64,000 bases of DNA, taken from contig NZ_CP076024.1 in assembly GCF_022788635.1 (NCBI RefSeq), positions 4,255,503-4,319,502 of the forward strand, written 5' to 3'. Source of the stretch: Methylobacter sp. S3L5C (lineage in GTDB: Bacteria > Pseudomonadota > Gammaproteobacteria > Methylococcales > Methylomonadaceae). Under the pieces are notes generated by a model. It saw nothing but the letters and a program-made list of their open reading frames with translations, was not told the origin of the DNA and searched no databases. Positions 19,288 through 31,181 of this stretch are shown here, in pieces (position 1 is the first letter of the stretch; the number at the start of each line of letters is the position of its first letter). The position numbers and the translations under genes were made by a program.

Positions 19288-20252
19288 CGCTTAACGGCCA
19301 TAAGTCTAAAATCTCTGTAGTGTAGTGAAACGGTGGTATCTTCCGCCCACCATAGAAGTGCGACTGTTTTTGTAGTATTAACTGGCACACCAAAACAGGT
19401 ACTTAATACGGGCAACTCTTCAATTGCAGTTAGGATAGCCGTGTCGGTTATAAATACTGAATCAGTTATATTGTAGAACGCCCATCGCGTTTGCTTTAAA
19501 CCAGCAGAGTAAACCTGTAGTGAGTTAACCTGCACAGAGCAAGGCAATTCCTCAGTTAAACTGGTGTTTGCTATAACAAAACTGGCTACCGCAGTGAGCG
19601 CAAGTGGGTTTGCGGTAACTACGTCAGCCGAACGTCCAAAATTAAACTCATTAGTAGCATTAGGCTCAATATCTATCGTTTGTACGGCAATGGGCGTTTG
19701 CGATCCAGAAGCCAACTTTACGCCCACTATTGCATCTGGCTCATAAACTGCACGAAACCAGTAAAAGTTGGGCACTGGCGTTAACCCAACCGCCTCGTAA
19801 AACTTATCTACTGTGGTGCTATGCAGAGTGGCGGTTGCAAAATCATTCGCTAAGCTTGACCATATCTCTGTCTCGTAACCAACGTCGCCATAAACGCTGT
19901 CGAGAACTGACCAAGTAAATGATAGTTTTTTGAAACCGATTATGACAACTAATTCTTGGATTATCGGCGCTGGTGCTGAAGCTTCCCACTCTAAAGTAGT
20001 GGTATTAAATCGATAATATTTGCCAGGCTTTTCAACATTTTCTATTGAGTATATGGCTTGATCTGCAGATTCACCCGTATATGCCTCATAAAGCGTTAAC
20101 AGATGATTATCATCAATAGCTATTATTTTGTAAGGCAAGTCGCCAATAAAAATAGTATCCCCTGTTTTAGCATAGTCGAGCCACGATGTGCCAAGACCCT
20201 CAACCTGATCGCTACCGTTAACTACTTTTATATATCCCGCTTCATAAGCCAT
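19284..20252 (-). CDS. tail fibre / distal tail protein
   Basis: A 322-residue protein that begins one base after the J-protein stop. The first ~90 residues form a small beta domain (GYIKVVNGSDQVEGLGTSWL, TGDTIFIGDLPYKIIAID) like the SH3/OB-type openings of phage tail needles. The rest is a beta-rich, fibronectin-like region. No enzymatic motif is visible. Position at the end of the tail module suggests an accessory fibre that binds the tail tip or the host surface. I do not recognise the family precisely. Confidence 0.6.
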   Translation of the reverse strand: MAYEAGYIKVVNGSDQVEGLGTSWLDYAKTGDTIFIGDLPYKIIAIDDNHLLTLYEAYTGESADQAIYSIENVEKPGKYYRFNTTTLEWEASAPAPIIQELVVIIGFKKLSFTWSVLDSVYGDVGYETEIWSSLANDFATATLHSTTVDKFYEAVGLTPVPNFYWFRAVYEPDAIVGVKLASGSQTPIAVQTIDIEPNATNEFNFGRSADVVTANPLALTAVASFVIANTSLTEELPCSVQVNSLQVYSAGLKQTRWAFYNITDSVFITDTAILTAIEELPVLSTCFGVPVNTTKTVALLWWAEDTTVSLHYRDFRLMAVKR

Positions 20253-20253
20253 T

Positions 20254-23200
20254 TTAGTTTCCTATTGCAATGTAGTTTAGTGAACCTTTAGCGAGGACTG
20301 TTGAGCCCGCGACTGCCCAAGCGTAAGACGAAAAGGTAAAGTCGTTGGATATAGCCGCTGAATTAACAATTAATTGCCTTGATTTGATCGTAGCGTGTAA
20401 TGTATTACAGTTGCCAAAACAAGTGCCATAACCGCTAATGGCAGCCTTCCAAAAATACCTGTCATAGCTGGTAGCACTTGCTGAAAGCGACCCCCGCAAT
20501 GTAGCACCCGCTTGGGTGTTTCTTGAAAACCCTGTAGAGGATATGCCGAATGTAGCTGCCGATTGAGAACTATTTGCGAATAGTGTCCAATTTGTAGTAT
20601 AGGTTACTTCATGTATAGCAAATCCGCTAGATGGTGTAACGTCTCCTAAATCATAAGTTAAACTTGTTGCGCCTGAAGCAAATGTATTTACATTACCGCT
20701 TCCAAAAGCTGAGTCACTTCCGCCAGTAATATCTTTAGACACTTCTTGGTAATTATAAACATCACTGCCTAATGAGTAACCCGTACCATTGGTATTTGCC
20801 ACTGAAAAGTAAGCCCTAATTTTCGTATAAGTGGAGGTAAGATTTACCGCATTAGTATCGACGATTGACACGCCATGCTCCGCTGCTGTGACAGCTCTCG
20901 TCTTGGTCGCCAAATTTATCCATGACGACCCGTTCCAGCCCTGAATAGTCCATGTTACGCTACGATAATAATAGCCATAAGTACCCGTTCCAGTGCCCTG
21001 AACACTGCTGAATTGAACAGCAACGGTCGCAGAAACCGTATTGGCTATCAACGCGCTTTCACCGGAAGTCCAAGCGTTTACGCCAGTAGTTCCAGATTGT
21101 GAGGTGACTACTGTATTGCCTGAGCTATTTGACAGCGTTAAGTCTGCTACCGCGTCGAATTGCCATTTACCCGAAGGTGCCGGTGGTAATCTTTTCCAGA
21201 AGTTAATGCCTGATATTGCGCTACCCGCTCCTAAGTATGAATCTACAGAGATAGCTTCACCAACTGGTATAACAGCTTTTCTATAACTTACAGCGCCATT
21301 ATTAACTCTAGCAAAGTTGATCTCAGCGCCTATTCTATAAATGCGCCAAATATTAGTTAGTGGAAAAATACCGCCAGCTAAAAGTGTTACTCCATTTGCT
21401 TTCATAGCTAGAGAGCCATCAGCTGCTAATGCCATCACATAGTTGATGGTATCTATTGCTGGATTTGAAGCGCCTATGCTAAACCCAATTGAGCAGGGAG
21501 CAGAATCAAACTTAAACTCTATATAACAATCTTCAGTTATTGTGTTGCCAGCATAAGCTTGTTTGCCGCCAGTTGAGCTACCAATATTAGAGATATAGCC
21601 AGTATTATTTTTAGTCTCTGCTGACCCTATCAGCGCAAGCCCTTGTTGAGTTATAACGCCAACTGTTGTTGATGCTACCTCTCGTAAATTGTCGGCTCTA
21701 ATCTGCCAACTTTGATCCTGCGCTCCATAAGCTTTTAAATAACTGGTCAGTGCGTATGTGCTAACTTGTATAATAGGTTGAGCATCCCACCAACCATCAA
21801 TGGTTACCGTTGTTCCACTTTCCGCAACCCCGTAAACTACGCGTTGAACATTCTTGTAGGTGCGATAAGCGCCTTCCCTGTATTTCATAAACGACAGATC
21901 GCCGCTGCTTAAAATAGCCAAATCGCGGTTGACGATAGTTTCTGGACCTTTGTAGACGATAATGCTGGCATCACCCGTACTACCACCATCGATCAATAAA
22001 CTGCCGTTGCCAATAGTTAGCTTTTCTGTTGCCGCGATCTTGCCTGATGTGATTTGTGATGCAGATAGTGGACCTGTCACTGAAACGCTGGCATCAAGAA
22101 GCAATGCAGGTGCGCCAGCAATATTACCAAGGATAAATGGTGGGTTATCAATTCCATTAACATTGATAACAAAGGCATCGGCATTAAAGGTTAATGGAGT
22201 AATCAGTGGGTCATTGATTACTTCCTGTAATTTGGTTTTAATGTCAATACCGCTAAGGCTTGGTATGCCATATTTACCGACCATGATGTAATCAAGGACG
22301 ACACTATCGCCAACATTGTTGATAAAGTCAAAATCAAGTATCGTTATAAGCCCACCTGAAATATAGTCAACAGGTAGTGTTCTGGTGTCGATGGTAATTA
22401 ACGTCCACTCATTAAATACTGGCTGTGGCATATAAATATTCTGAGTTGCAGAGTAACCATGCAAAGTATTGGAATAATATAGATTTCCTTCCCAACCTCC
22501 CGCAACCCACTTAACTCTGATAATAATTATATAGCTGTCGGCAGGGTTAAAGCCTCCATTGATTACCAACTTTTGATCCGCTACCGTGTTGGTAATTCTG
22601 GTTGCCGTATTAAAATCGCTGCTTGCTACCGTGCCAGGGAAAGTAAAACCAGTTGGTAGAGTATTCCCTGCAAAGTCAGCATCAATAACAGGGTTGAAAA
22701 CAAAGCCATCTTTTCCAGGCAGTCCTATTTGTCCAGTTTCACCTTTCAAAATGAAAAGTGACCAATAGGTGTTTTTATTGTCACTACCAGCTAAATACGT
22801 TGGTGTTTTTACAGACGCACTGGAGGTATGTGCCTGAACACATGACCAACCATAACCTATTGAATCTAAGACTATATCGCCAAGCGCGTAAACTGTGCCT
22901 GTAAGCCAAGCGTTTCTAAAAACATTTCTTGTTGCGTTGTCAGCGGGTTTCCCCTCTCCTGAAACGACAGACCAGTTCGCTCTTGTTGCTGCAGAATCAG
23001 TAATAGCTTGTATTGTCGAAACTCGCCAATAATAATATACAGAGAAATAGTTGTTAAATGTTGCGCTAACAATGTCTGTACTTAATGATAAGTTTTCATC
23101 GTTTATCCATGCGGGTAGGACATACGAATTTGACCAGGCGTCCCACCAGTTGTTGCCATTTAAATATGTCGCTAGATCAATTACTGTATTCCAGTAAGCC

Positions 23201-23583
23201 TCATCATCTATTCCATACATTGCGCATTGACTTCTTATCACAGCTTTTTCAGCCCAAATATCCTCCCATTCACGCCTTATCGCTATCTTTTCATTGGGGC
23301 TAAAAACAGAATTACTTGAAATATTGGCAATAGCTGTATTCGCTTCTGTTGCATTGGCTGCTGCGGCAGTGATACTTGGGATAAGTAGACTGTTGGCAAT
23401 TTCAGCAACGGTAGGCGACCATGCAGAATAAGTATTTCCTTCTTCAAGCTTTGCCGATGCTACGTTGAGTGTGAAGCCATCTTCTAAAGGGAAAAAGTAA
23501 AAATGCCCGTAGGTAGCATTAGGGCTAGCAACTGTTCTGAATGTTTTATGAATAGTTTTCCATTCAGTAGTTAGTGCCTGAAC
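20254..23583 (-). pseudogene. tail tip protein J, C-terminal part (split by IS)
   Basis: About 1,110 residues forming the distal half of the central tail-tip/fibre protein. Reading in frame from the insertion boundary it begins VQALTTEWKTIHKTF, which completes the carbohydrate-binding-like domain cut off at the end of the upstream fragment. Later come a helical stalk (IPSITAAAANATEANTAIAN), a collagen-like GLPGKDG, a jelly-roll-like segment and a C-terminal beta domain with many S and T. The apparent start used in the open frame (TTG about 23601) lies inside IS DNA. Without a promoter and ribosome site this half is probably not made. Confidence 0.85.
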
Positions 23584-25472
23584 GAAAAAGCCACTTTTCA
23601 AAAAAACCAGCTCAACATCCGGAAATATTTTTTGGAAAAATCTTTCCGGAGTGGAACAAACGACTTATTTTCTGATTTACCATCAGTTTTTCAGAATTAT
23701 TTCTAATAATCACAAATTATAAGCGCACCTTTCCTGTGGATAACCTGTTGGCTGTTCTCAAAAAAGCGTCAGGCAGCTAGTTTTTGTTGCTCGTTAACAA
23801 GCCTTAGCCGTTCCATGTCGCGTTTAATTGTGCCGAGCTTTTGAATGTTACGCGATAACACGGCTAAGCCAACATAACGCTCGAAGGCTTCAATGCCATG
23901 ATCAAGGCACTTATCCAGCCCATGTACTTCTAACGCATTAATAGCCGATTCTACGGCGGAATGTTGCTTTTTTGCCTGTTTAAATTCCGCGGTGTATTCA
24001 CGATTCTGGTCGGCTTTGGATAGCTTGCCTTTTTTGGGTAAAACGACTTGCTCAAGGAGGGCTTTCAGGTCGGTTTGATTGGCCGGACTGTGGAAACCTT
24101 TGTCAAAGCTACAGGCGTTAAAACTTGGGAATTTTACTTGAGTCGCTTTAACCATCGGCACGGCGACTTTGTCGTCGGTAGTCTTTTGCATGACTTGACT
24201 GTGCAATATAAAGCCCTGATGGTCTTCCATGATACAGACCCGCAAGCCCAGTTCAACCGGGACTCCGGCTTTGCCTTTGCTGATCCATTCGGTGTGGGTC
24301 TGGAACAGGGAAAAGACTTTTTCATCATGGGGAATGGTTTCTCCTTGAATAGCGCGACGTCTAATCTGCTCGATTTGACGTTCGGCATGCAGGCTAAAAG
24401 TGCTCAGATCGGTAAGCAACACTTCTGGTATGTGAAAGTGATTTTTTAACGTCAACATACTGGCTTTAGTGCGCTCAAGATAAAACCCTGCCAAATCAAT
24501 ATAGTCCTGGTAGGCCTGTTTGATCTCAAGTGCTTTGGCGGCCTTGATAGCGTCATTTTTTGACGTGGAATGTTTGAGTTTTTGCAGCGTGCGATACCGC
24601 CTTTTAAATTTAGACAGGTTGTGCTTATGCAATCGCCATTCAGGCAAGGCATGTTGCAAGCTCCATTTGACGCACGTCCGAATCAGAATCCGGATCGCAT
24701 CATGCAGTAAACTGATATCGGTTGGAAAATGCACGTTGGTTTTTAACACAAAAGAATCGCAACGGCCTCTGATCAGCGCATGAATATCCAGATCCAGTAA
24801 TTGATAGCCGGCTCGAATAACTTCAGTACTAATACGCGCCATGATCGCTGGCGTAAACAGCTTGAGATTGTCTTTCAAGGTTTGCAGGCGATAGCGTTTG
24901 TCGGCATCAAAGCAACCAAGACCGAGCATTTCACGTAGGGTGTTATGCTGATTGGCCAACTCCAGAATGCGATCATAGTCTGTATTCAGTCCTACGCGTA
25001 GCGATCCTAACACCAAAATCGACCATTGATTCATACCGGGGCGGCCTTTGTCGATGGCAACGATTTTTGTCACTTCGGCGTCAATTTTAGTAGGCACCAC
25101 ATCCTCCAGTATTTTAAAAACAGCATCCCTTAATGGCTGAGTCGTATAAATGTGTTGCAAGCCCAGCAAGATGATCGGAATGTCATCACGGGAGGAAACA
25201 TCTATTTTGATATCAGCAATATCGCGTTGACCGATGCTCATTTGTGGAGAAAATACCTTTCTCATCGGGAGTTTTCCAACGAGAATTTGAAAGCTGAGGC
25301 GCTTATCCGGGAGGTAGCTTTTGCCAAGCCCTTTTCGATGAAAATAATAATCATAATTATCAGCAAGTTACTTAAATTCAGCATTTTATACGCCAATAGG
25401 CTGTTATTTGATTTTCAATAGCCTATTTTATCGCAACTTATTGTTTTGTATTAAATAATTTATTACCGTTCA
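23584..25472 (-). mobile_element. ISNCY-like insertion sequence inside gene J
   Basis: About 1.89 kb separating the two J fragments. If the trinucleotide AAC at 23581-23583 and 25473-25475 is taken as the target duplication, the J frame joins cleanly (TSV then QALTTE), which is how I set the ends. No long terminal inverted repeat is visible; TGAACG at 23579-23584 recurs inverted at 25467-25472. A hairpin AATAGGCT/AGCCTATT lies at 25394-25427, upstream of the transposase, and may insulate it. Confidence 0.75.
23769..25265 (-). CDS. transposase, ISNCY (ISDol1-like) family
   Basis: A 498-residue, full-length DDE-type transposase with no visible frame damage. The N-terminus (MRKVFSPQMSIGQRDIADIKID, SRDDIPIILLGLQHIY) and the KGRPGMNQWSILVLGSLR block are typical of the ISNCY/ISDol1 group. 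The later segments (SFDKGFHSPANQTDLK, KQHSAVESAINALEVHGLDKCLD) carry the conserved D and E region. It is transcribed in the same direction as the tail genes. The intact frame suggests a recent insertion. Family placement is from memory of the group's sequence. Confidence 0.85.
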   Translation of the reverse strand: MRKVFSPQMSIGQRDIADIKIDVSSRDDIPIILLGLQHIYTTQPLRDAVFKILEDVVPTKIDAEVTKIVAIDKGRPGMNQWSILVLGSLRVGLNTDYDRILELANQHNTLREMLGLGCFDADKRYRLQTLKDNLKLFTPAIMARISTEVIRAGYQLLDLDIHALIRGRCDSFVLKTNVHFPTDISLLHDAIRILIRTCVKWSLQHALPEWRLHKHNLSKFKRRYRTLQKLKHSTSKNDAIKAAKALEIKQAYQDYIDLAGFYLERTKASMLTLKNHFHIPEVLLTDLSTFSLHAERQIEQIRRRAIQGETIPHDEKVFSLFQTHTEWISKGKAGVPVELGLRVCIMEDHQGFILHSQVMQKTTDDKVAVPMVKATQVKFPSFNACSFDKGFHSPANQTDLKALLEQVVLPKKGKLSKADQNREYTAEFKQAKKQHSAVESAINALEVHGLDKCLDHGIEAFERYVGLAVLSRNIQKLGTIKRDMERLRLVNEQQKLAA

Positions 25473-28400
25473 AACACTAGTTACATTAGTATCGTAGTTG
25501 AGAGTAGTTTCCCAATGGATAAGAGCATTACCTTGAGCATCCTTTTCACCATTGATTTTCCAATTCTGGATATGCAAAGTAGTGTCATCACCCCCTGCTA
25601 AAGCCGAAGAACCTTTGACTAAAGCACTGATTGTGTACTCTGTATTAGCCTTCAACATAAAAGTGGGAATATGATTAACACCGCCACTGTTTACAATTTT
25701 CATTGTAGGATAGCCAGCGTATAGGACAGTCGTATCTAAACTTACAATACTGCCGTTACTATTCCAATAATCTAAGTTTGCAAACTGCCCACTATTTTGT
25801 AGAAGATTTGTCCCACCTACACGGACTAAAGAGTTGTCAATAATTGTTGAGTCATTTACGTCTACCAAAGCAGTGGGGCGATTAGCTATCTTTAACCACG
25901 CTGCTGTATTGGCAGCAGAGCCAATCTGACCACTATTGCTATTAATGGCGGCATACATTTGGCTAATTTCTGCTCTTGCGCTTATAGCTTGTGATATATA
26001 AAAATTATCGCCACCTGTCTGTTCTGCCCACAGTAGCTCAATAGTACACCAGCCAGCAGGTATACTTAGCGAAACTGACTGCGTTCCTATTGTATGAGAA
26101 TAGACCTGTGCACCGTTTATGTAAATAGTGCCATTATCATCATGGTTAACTGTTAAATCCCAAGTCCAAGCGGTTGCAGAATAAATTGAACAACTTGCTA
26201 TACCGATATAATCATCAGCACCAAATGAAAAGTTAGTGGCGGTGCTGTCGTAATAAGTAGATGAGCCCAAAGTTGCTTTATTTATAACCTCATATGTAGG
26301 AACCGTATAGGATGTATTTATGCTTATAGTCGTATCATAGCGTCTTACTAACCACTTATTCTTACCTATGGCTGATTCTACAACAGCATTGCTTACAGGT
26401 ATACCAGCACCAGAAGATACGCCTTGTATATTTCCATTGTCATCCACATAAGTCTTATTGGCTCCCGCTCCCGCTGTGCTGTTATCCAATCTTGATATAG
26501 TGGTTTCATCGACATAGTTAGCATTACCGTTGATCTTACAAATCACTTTTAGTGATTTTCTTGCGCTATCACCTTGAGTGAAATTTGCAGAACTAATTGT
26601 TATTGTTGAAGTTGTAGCATCAAAAGGGGCGTTAAGTGTCAGTGCCGAGCCATCTTGCTTTATAAATGTCCAGGCATAGCTTGTTGGGACAATGCCACTC
26701 ATTAGTGGTGTAAAGGTGATACTCGCCTGTGCTGGTGTGACCAGCGCATTATCTATAGAGGCAAAATCAGCAGTTCTGCTGGTAACGAGCCTAACAGCCG
26801 CGCCCTGATCCCCCTGTTCGCCTTGTGGTCCAGTAGATTTGCTCCACTCATAGTCTGCATAGCTTTCGCTTTCAGTCATGCTGGCTTTATTATAAGCGAT
26901 ACCGATATAGCTTTTGTTGGTTGAGACATTAGCCATTCCGGTTGTTGGTGTATCAGCGTAACGTATCCAAGTAAATAGACTCGCAGCATCAAGGTTCCCA
27001 ACTGCTTTGGTAAACTCATCTGTAGTTAATACGTAGTCATTCTCGCTACCAAACGCATCGTAAGCTGCCAAGCGTATAAAGTAGGAGCCTTCTGTCAAGT
27101 TTGGGATAACCACTGACAAATCAGTACCAGAAAATACTTTATTGGTTGTCGCTGGTGTAAAGCCAGACACAGTGCTAACAAAGACAACAACGCCAAGCCA
27201 GTCGTTATCAGATGGTTTAGTGTATTTAATGATTAGTGACTTGTAGCCTGCAAAAATACTAACAGAAAGGGGGTTAATGGCAGTCGGCGCAGGATTGGCA
27301 ACTATTATTGTCATCCCCGCGCTATAGCGACCATAGTTGTCACGCGCTCTGACAACTGCCTTGACTCGTCGGTGTGGACCATCATCAAGTAGATTTTTTT
27401 CATAGGTATAAACATAGGCAGATTCAGTAACAAATTCTGTGCGAACTATTGGCGCTGGAATAGTCGCATCATCGGGATCATAAATATCAATCTGAAAATC
27501 CCGAAACCATGGCGACTGACCACCAGCTCCCGCCGCAAAGGTTGTCGAAAATCCCAATACAGCAAGCGCATCGGTATCCCAAGTAAATTCTGGCTCTTTC
27601 CCTGAAAAGGTAGCACCTGTGTTGCCTTTTAAAACCAAGTTGGTCACATGTACTGACTCAATTGGGTACAACTCACCTAATTCATGTGTTACCGTAACGC
27701 TGGTTGAGTATCTTCCGGTCACCGCAACTGAGCTAACAGTAATCTCATAAGAGCCTGCCAGCGGGTTGACAATACGATAGGTTTGCCCTGTTATTTCGCT
27801 ATCAAATAGCGTTATGCCATTGTGTCGATAAATCAGATGATAACCGCGTAACAGCATGTCATTTGATGCTGACCACGATATGTCCAGATAGCGTATCAGT
27901 CCCTCAATACCGGTATAAACACCCTCATTAACCAAAATTCCTGACGGCGGCGCAACTGAGGTTATTTGATAAGGATTAACGGCAAGAGGTGTTAAATCTG
28001 CAATGCTGTCAATATCGGCAAATTTGGTACTGGAATATTGGGTTGCCGAGATTGTGTAGAACCCTTGCTGACCATCTTCGTTTTCAGCAATGCCTAATAT
28101 TCTAAACAGCCGTGATACGTCCGACTGAACATAAACAATAAATTCAAGCTCGACTTCGGGTGCAGCGGGAAACGCATTACCTACTGTTACTGTGCTGACT
28201 GTGCCAGCGGCAGTAATAATAGGCGACTCAACTACGACGCCATCATTACCAATAATTGCCAGTTTATAACTTTTATTAGACTCAAGAATGACTGCGCTAT
28301 CCAGCTTGATAACAGTTATTGTTGATCCGGTTGACAATCTGCCGCCTAGACGGGCGCCTTTGGCTTTCAATGGATCGGCAATGCGAATAATGTCGCCCGG

Positions 28401-29900
28401 CTTATTGTTGATACCTGATAGTCCTACCGAAAAGGCAACAGCATCGGTTTCATCGCGACCGGTAATCAAAAGTCGTTTACCGCGCCTGTGTGCCTGTGAG
28501 CGCGATGTACAACCAATAGCTGTCTCAGTAATGGGTCGATAACCATAGCGGTCAATAGCAGAAAAGTCCTCTACATATTCAGTCGCCAATCTTGATTGAT
28601 CGGTTAAGTCGTTATACTGAATCAATGCTGCTGTATAACGTGTTTGCCGTGCTGAACCCTGATAAACAAAGCGACCGTCAAGCACATTGGCAGGGCAGTA
28701 GAGTGATGACACTGGTTTGGGTGCATCTTGAGTCAGATAAACAGACTTTCCATCCCACAGTGGCATTGCGTCAAATGTTCCTGCGATTTGATTGACTAAC
28801 TCATGTGCCGATACTTGGGTCATAAATTGAGCATCAAGCGAGTAGCGGCACTCTTGACCGCCTGCACCGTCTGGTACTTTTTCATCGCAGCGTTTGGCAA
28901 TAGTAAAGATTGACCATTTATCCTGATACGCTTGATTTATTTCAGCGCCAAGACCGATGCCGCCCGTCGTTAAGATATGATAAAGAATCCATGCCGGGCA
29001 ATTGCAGTATGCCATAACCATACTTTGTCCATCCCAATCAACATTTGTGTACTCTCTAGTGACGGGATTATAAACAGATGCAGGGGGTACTTTGATCAGC
29101 GCACCTTTCAGATCGTAACTGCGAACAGGAACGCTTTTAAAATAACGCGCATCAAATAATATGCGAATATGCGGAATATTGGGTCGTCGTAATTTTGCGT
29201 AAGTCAGTTTGACATAGCTATCCCACTGAAAAGCAGATTGTTCAGAAATAGTGCCGTTGCTAATTGGGTCAGCCGAAACGCGACTAACGCGAATATCGTA
29301 AGACGTGGCAAGGCTATCAATCGCTTTTAGATTGATGGTAAAGGCACGTTGATAAGGGCTTTCGATCTTATCGTGTATTCTGCCTCTACCTTGCAAATCA
29401 GCCGTTATCCAGCCAGTAGCACCCAAGGGTCTTACTTCTATTTTTAGCTCAACAGTGACGCTACTACGATCACCATTGGTGCTGTTTTGACTAATTAGCG
29501 CCGCGTAGGTAACGATAATTCGTACCGCATCCGTAGTTACATCATTGATTGTTTTGGTAATCGGTGTGGCAAAAACTACAGGCGTATTGACTGAAACAGG
29601 CGAGCCTATCGCATCTTCCAATGTACCAGGGATGTAGGCTTGATCTTGCGTACCTAATCTGTAGTCAATACTAATGCCTTGAAAGTTAAGTGTACCGTCA
29701 AGCGATTTTATTGGTGTGCCATCTAACTTGATCGACATTAATGGGTCAGCGGTAGCAAAACCACCTATTTGCCCCCATCCCCACGCTTCAACCACTTCGA
29801 TCATCGCCTTTGAGCGTACACTGTCTGCCTGAATGATAGGGGTACGCGGTTCTGCGCTACCTTGCCCGCCGCCTTTTGCTCCGCCTATTTGCTTACTCAT
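25470..29900 (-). pseudogene. tail tip protein J, N-terminal part (split by IS)
   Basis: 1,476 residues of the lambda gpJ-like central tail-tip protein. The N-terminal ~650 residues carry the tail-hub domains (AEPRTPIIQADSVRSKAMIEV, the ILTTGGIGLGAEIN block, GRDETDAVAFSVGLSGI). Fibronectin type III repeats follow (PPSGILVNEGVYTG, DISWSASNDMLLRGYHLIYR, then further repeats), then a stalk and a carbohydrate-binding-like fold. The natural protein continues at 23583; the stop at 25470-25472 is IS sequence. Joined, the protein would be close to 2,580 residues, far longer than lambda gpJ (1,132), the excess being distal fibre. It overlaps the I gene by four bases. Confidence 0.9.
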
Positions 29901-30481
29901 AGTGCAATGTCCTCAACCCAATAATTTGATGATAAAACGATAGAACCCGCATCTTGTACATGCCCAACCAATAGCGGATAGGGGTTGCCGGCTCTCAGTA
30001 AATTAACTGCGCCGTTAGAGACAAAAGACGGACTGTTTTGATAACTTTCTGTTTCACCTGCCGACATAGACTTCCCCCCGCTACCAGTAATGACGCTTGC
30101 GATAGCAGAAACTGTTAAACTTATTGCCATTGTTAAAACTATTGTTGCTATTGGAACGGCTATAGCCGCCGCTGACGCTGTAAACCCAATCGCCATAAAC
30201 ATAGCAGTCAACGAAATAGGCTCATTGCCGCCAGCACTGGGCAGTATCATCAATGTTTCGTCGCCCCATGCCGTAACAGCATTATCGAGTGTTACCTGTC
30301 GCGTATTTTCAGGATCGGTTTCGTCAACTAACAATGCTACATAATCACCTTGATTGCAGGCAATTAAAAAGCCTGGTCTGTTGGCTTCGATTGCTCTTAA
30401 CGCTTCGCTGGGCGTTTTTACATGCAATTCCCAATCTGCCTTGAACGCAGTCAGATCGCCAAATAGTTTAATTTTTTTCAT
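29897..30481 (-). CDS. tail assembly protein I
   Basis: 194 residues, lambda gpI-like tail-tip assembly protein. The N-terminal ubiquitin-like half (KKIKLFGDLTAFKADWELHV, SEALRAIEANRPGF) is followed by a hydrophobic, alanine- and isoleucine-rich segment (about 95-140) and a C-terminal tail (RAGNPYPLLVGHVQ) typical of the family. In lambda it helps place gpJ and is not in the finished tail. Overlaps K by 14 bases and J by four, as in the classical M-L-K-I-J order. Confidence 0.88.
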   Translation of the reverse strand: MKKIKLFGDLTAFKADWELHVKTPSEALRAIEANRPGFLIACNQGDYVALLVDETDPENTRQVTLDNAVTAWGDETLMILPSAGGNEPISLTAMFMAIGFTASAAAIAVPIATIVLTMAISLTVSAIASVITGSGGKSMSAGETESYQNSPSFVSNGAVNLLRAGNPYPLLVGHVQDAGSIVLSSNYWVEDIAL

Positions 30482-31181
30482 GATATCTCAAATAACAAAC
30501 GGTATTTTGTCGCCAGTATTGCCCATACATTTCAATGCGTGAGTTGCAGTCTCGGCTTGGGTGATGAAGTATTGAACTATTGCCGTAATAAATGGCGGCA
30601 TGATTCGGGCAACCGCCACCAAGTCGCATAACAATAATATCGTCCGGCTGTAACTCATCAACTCTGACAAAGCCATTGGCAATAAAGCCATCAACAAAAG
30701 CGGTTTCATGTTGTGCGTCTTGCCACCAGCCCCACGTTTTACGCTCGCCATCATTGATAATGATGTTTAATTTGTGGCGGTAATAATCGCTAACCAAGTT
30801 TAAGCAATCCATCACGCCATAAACAAACTGTCTATCTTCATAGGGTGCGATTAACACCCCTGATGGCGTGTAAGTAAATACTTCGCCGCTTGGTACACCA
30901 ACGATCATAAACGGGACTCTGCATCGCTCAGAGCTGGCGATGTCAGCAGGTGATGGTTCAGGCGATTGATTAGGGTGTGAGTGGTACACGCAAGCAATTT
31001 GTTCAGCCCACTGTGCGTAAACTAAGGGGTCGATCAGGAAAGAACTTTCTGGTTCGTGGCTGGTGTTCTCACACTCAATTATCGTGTAGCTATAGCCCGT
31101 ATTAATAATTAGTCCACACGCTTCACGGGGGAAATCACGTTCAGCGTGAGCAAGAATTTTACTAAGCACTTGATCTTGCAT
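30468..31181 (-). CDS. tail tip protein K (JAMM peptidase plus NlpC/P60)
   Basis: 237 residues with two peptidase domains, as in lambda gpK. The Mov34/JAMM domain (about 1-105) has the metal site H67-S-H69-P followed by S77-x-x-D80. The NlpC/P60 domain (about 112-237) has the nucleophile Cys126 in YGVMDCLNLVSDYY and His in CPNHAAIYYG. Members locally cut peptidoglycan or process the tail tip during assembly. Start and stop are tightly coupled to L and I. Confidence 0.93.
   Translation of the reverse strand: MQDQVLSKILAHAERDFPREACGLIINTGYSYTIIECENTSHEPESSFLIDPLVYAQWAEQIACVYHSHPNQSPEPSPADIASSERCRVPFMIVGVPSGEVFTYTPSGVLIAPYEDRQFVYGVMDCLNLVSDYYRHKLNIIINDGERKTWGWWQDAQHETAFVDGFIANGFVRVDELQPDDIIVMRLGGGCPNHAAIYYGNSSILHHPSRDCNSRIEMYGQYWRQNTVCYLRYHEKN

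Noticed and set aside
24048-24449. Plus-strand 133-codon frame inside the IS transposase
   Set aside because: Antisense to an intact transposase.
23579-25472. TGAACG at both IS ends as true terminal inverted repeat
   Set aside because: Using it as the boundary would shift the J frame; the match is only six bases and may be chance.
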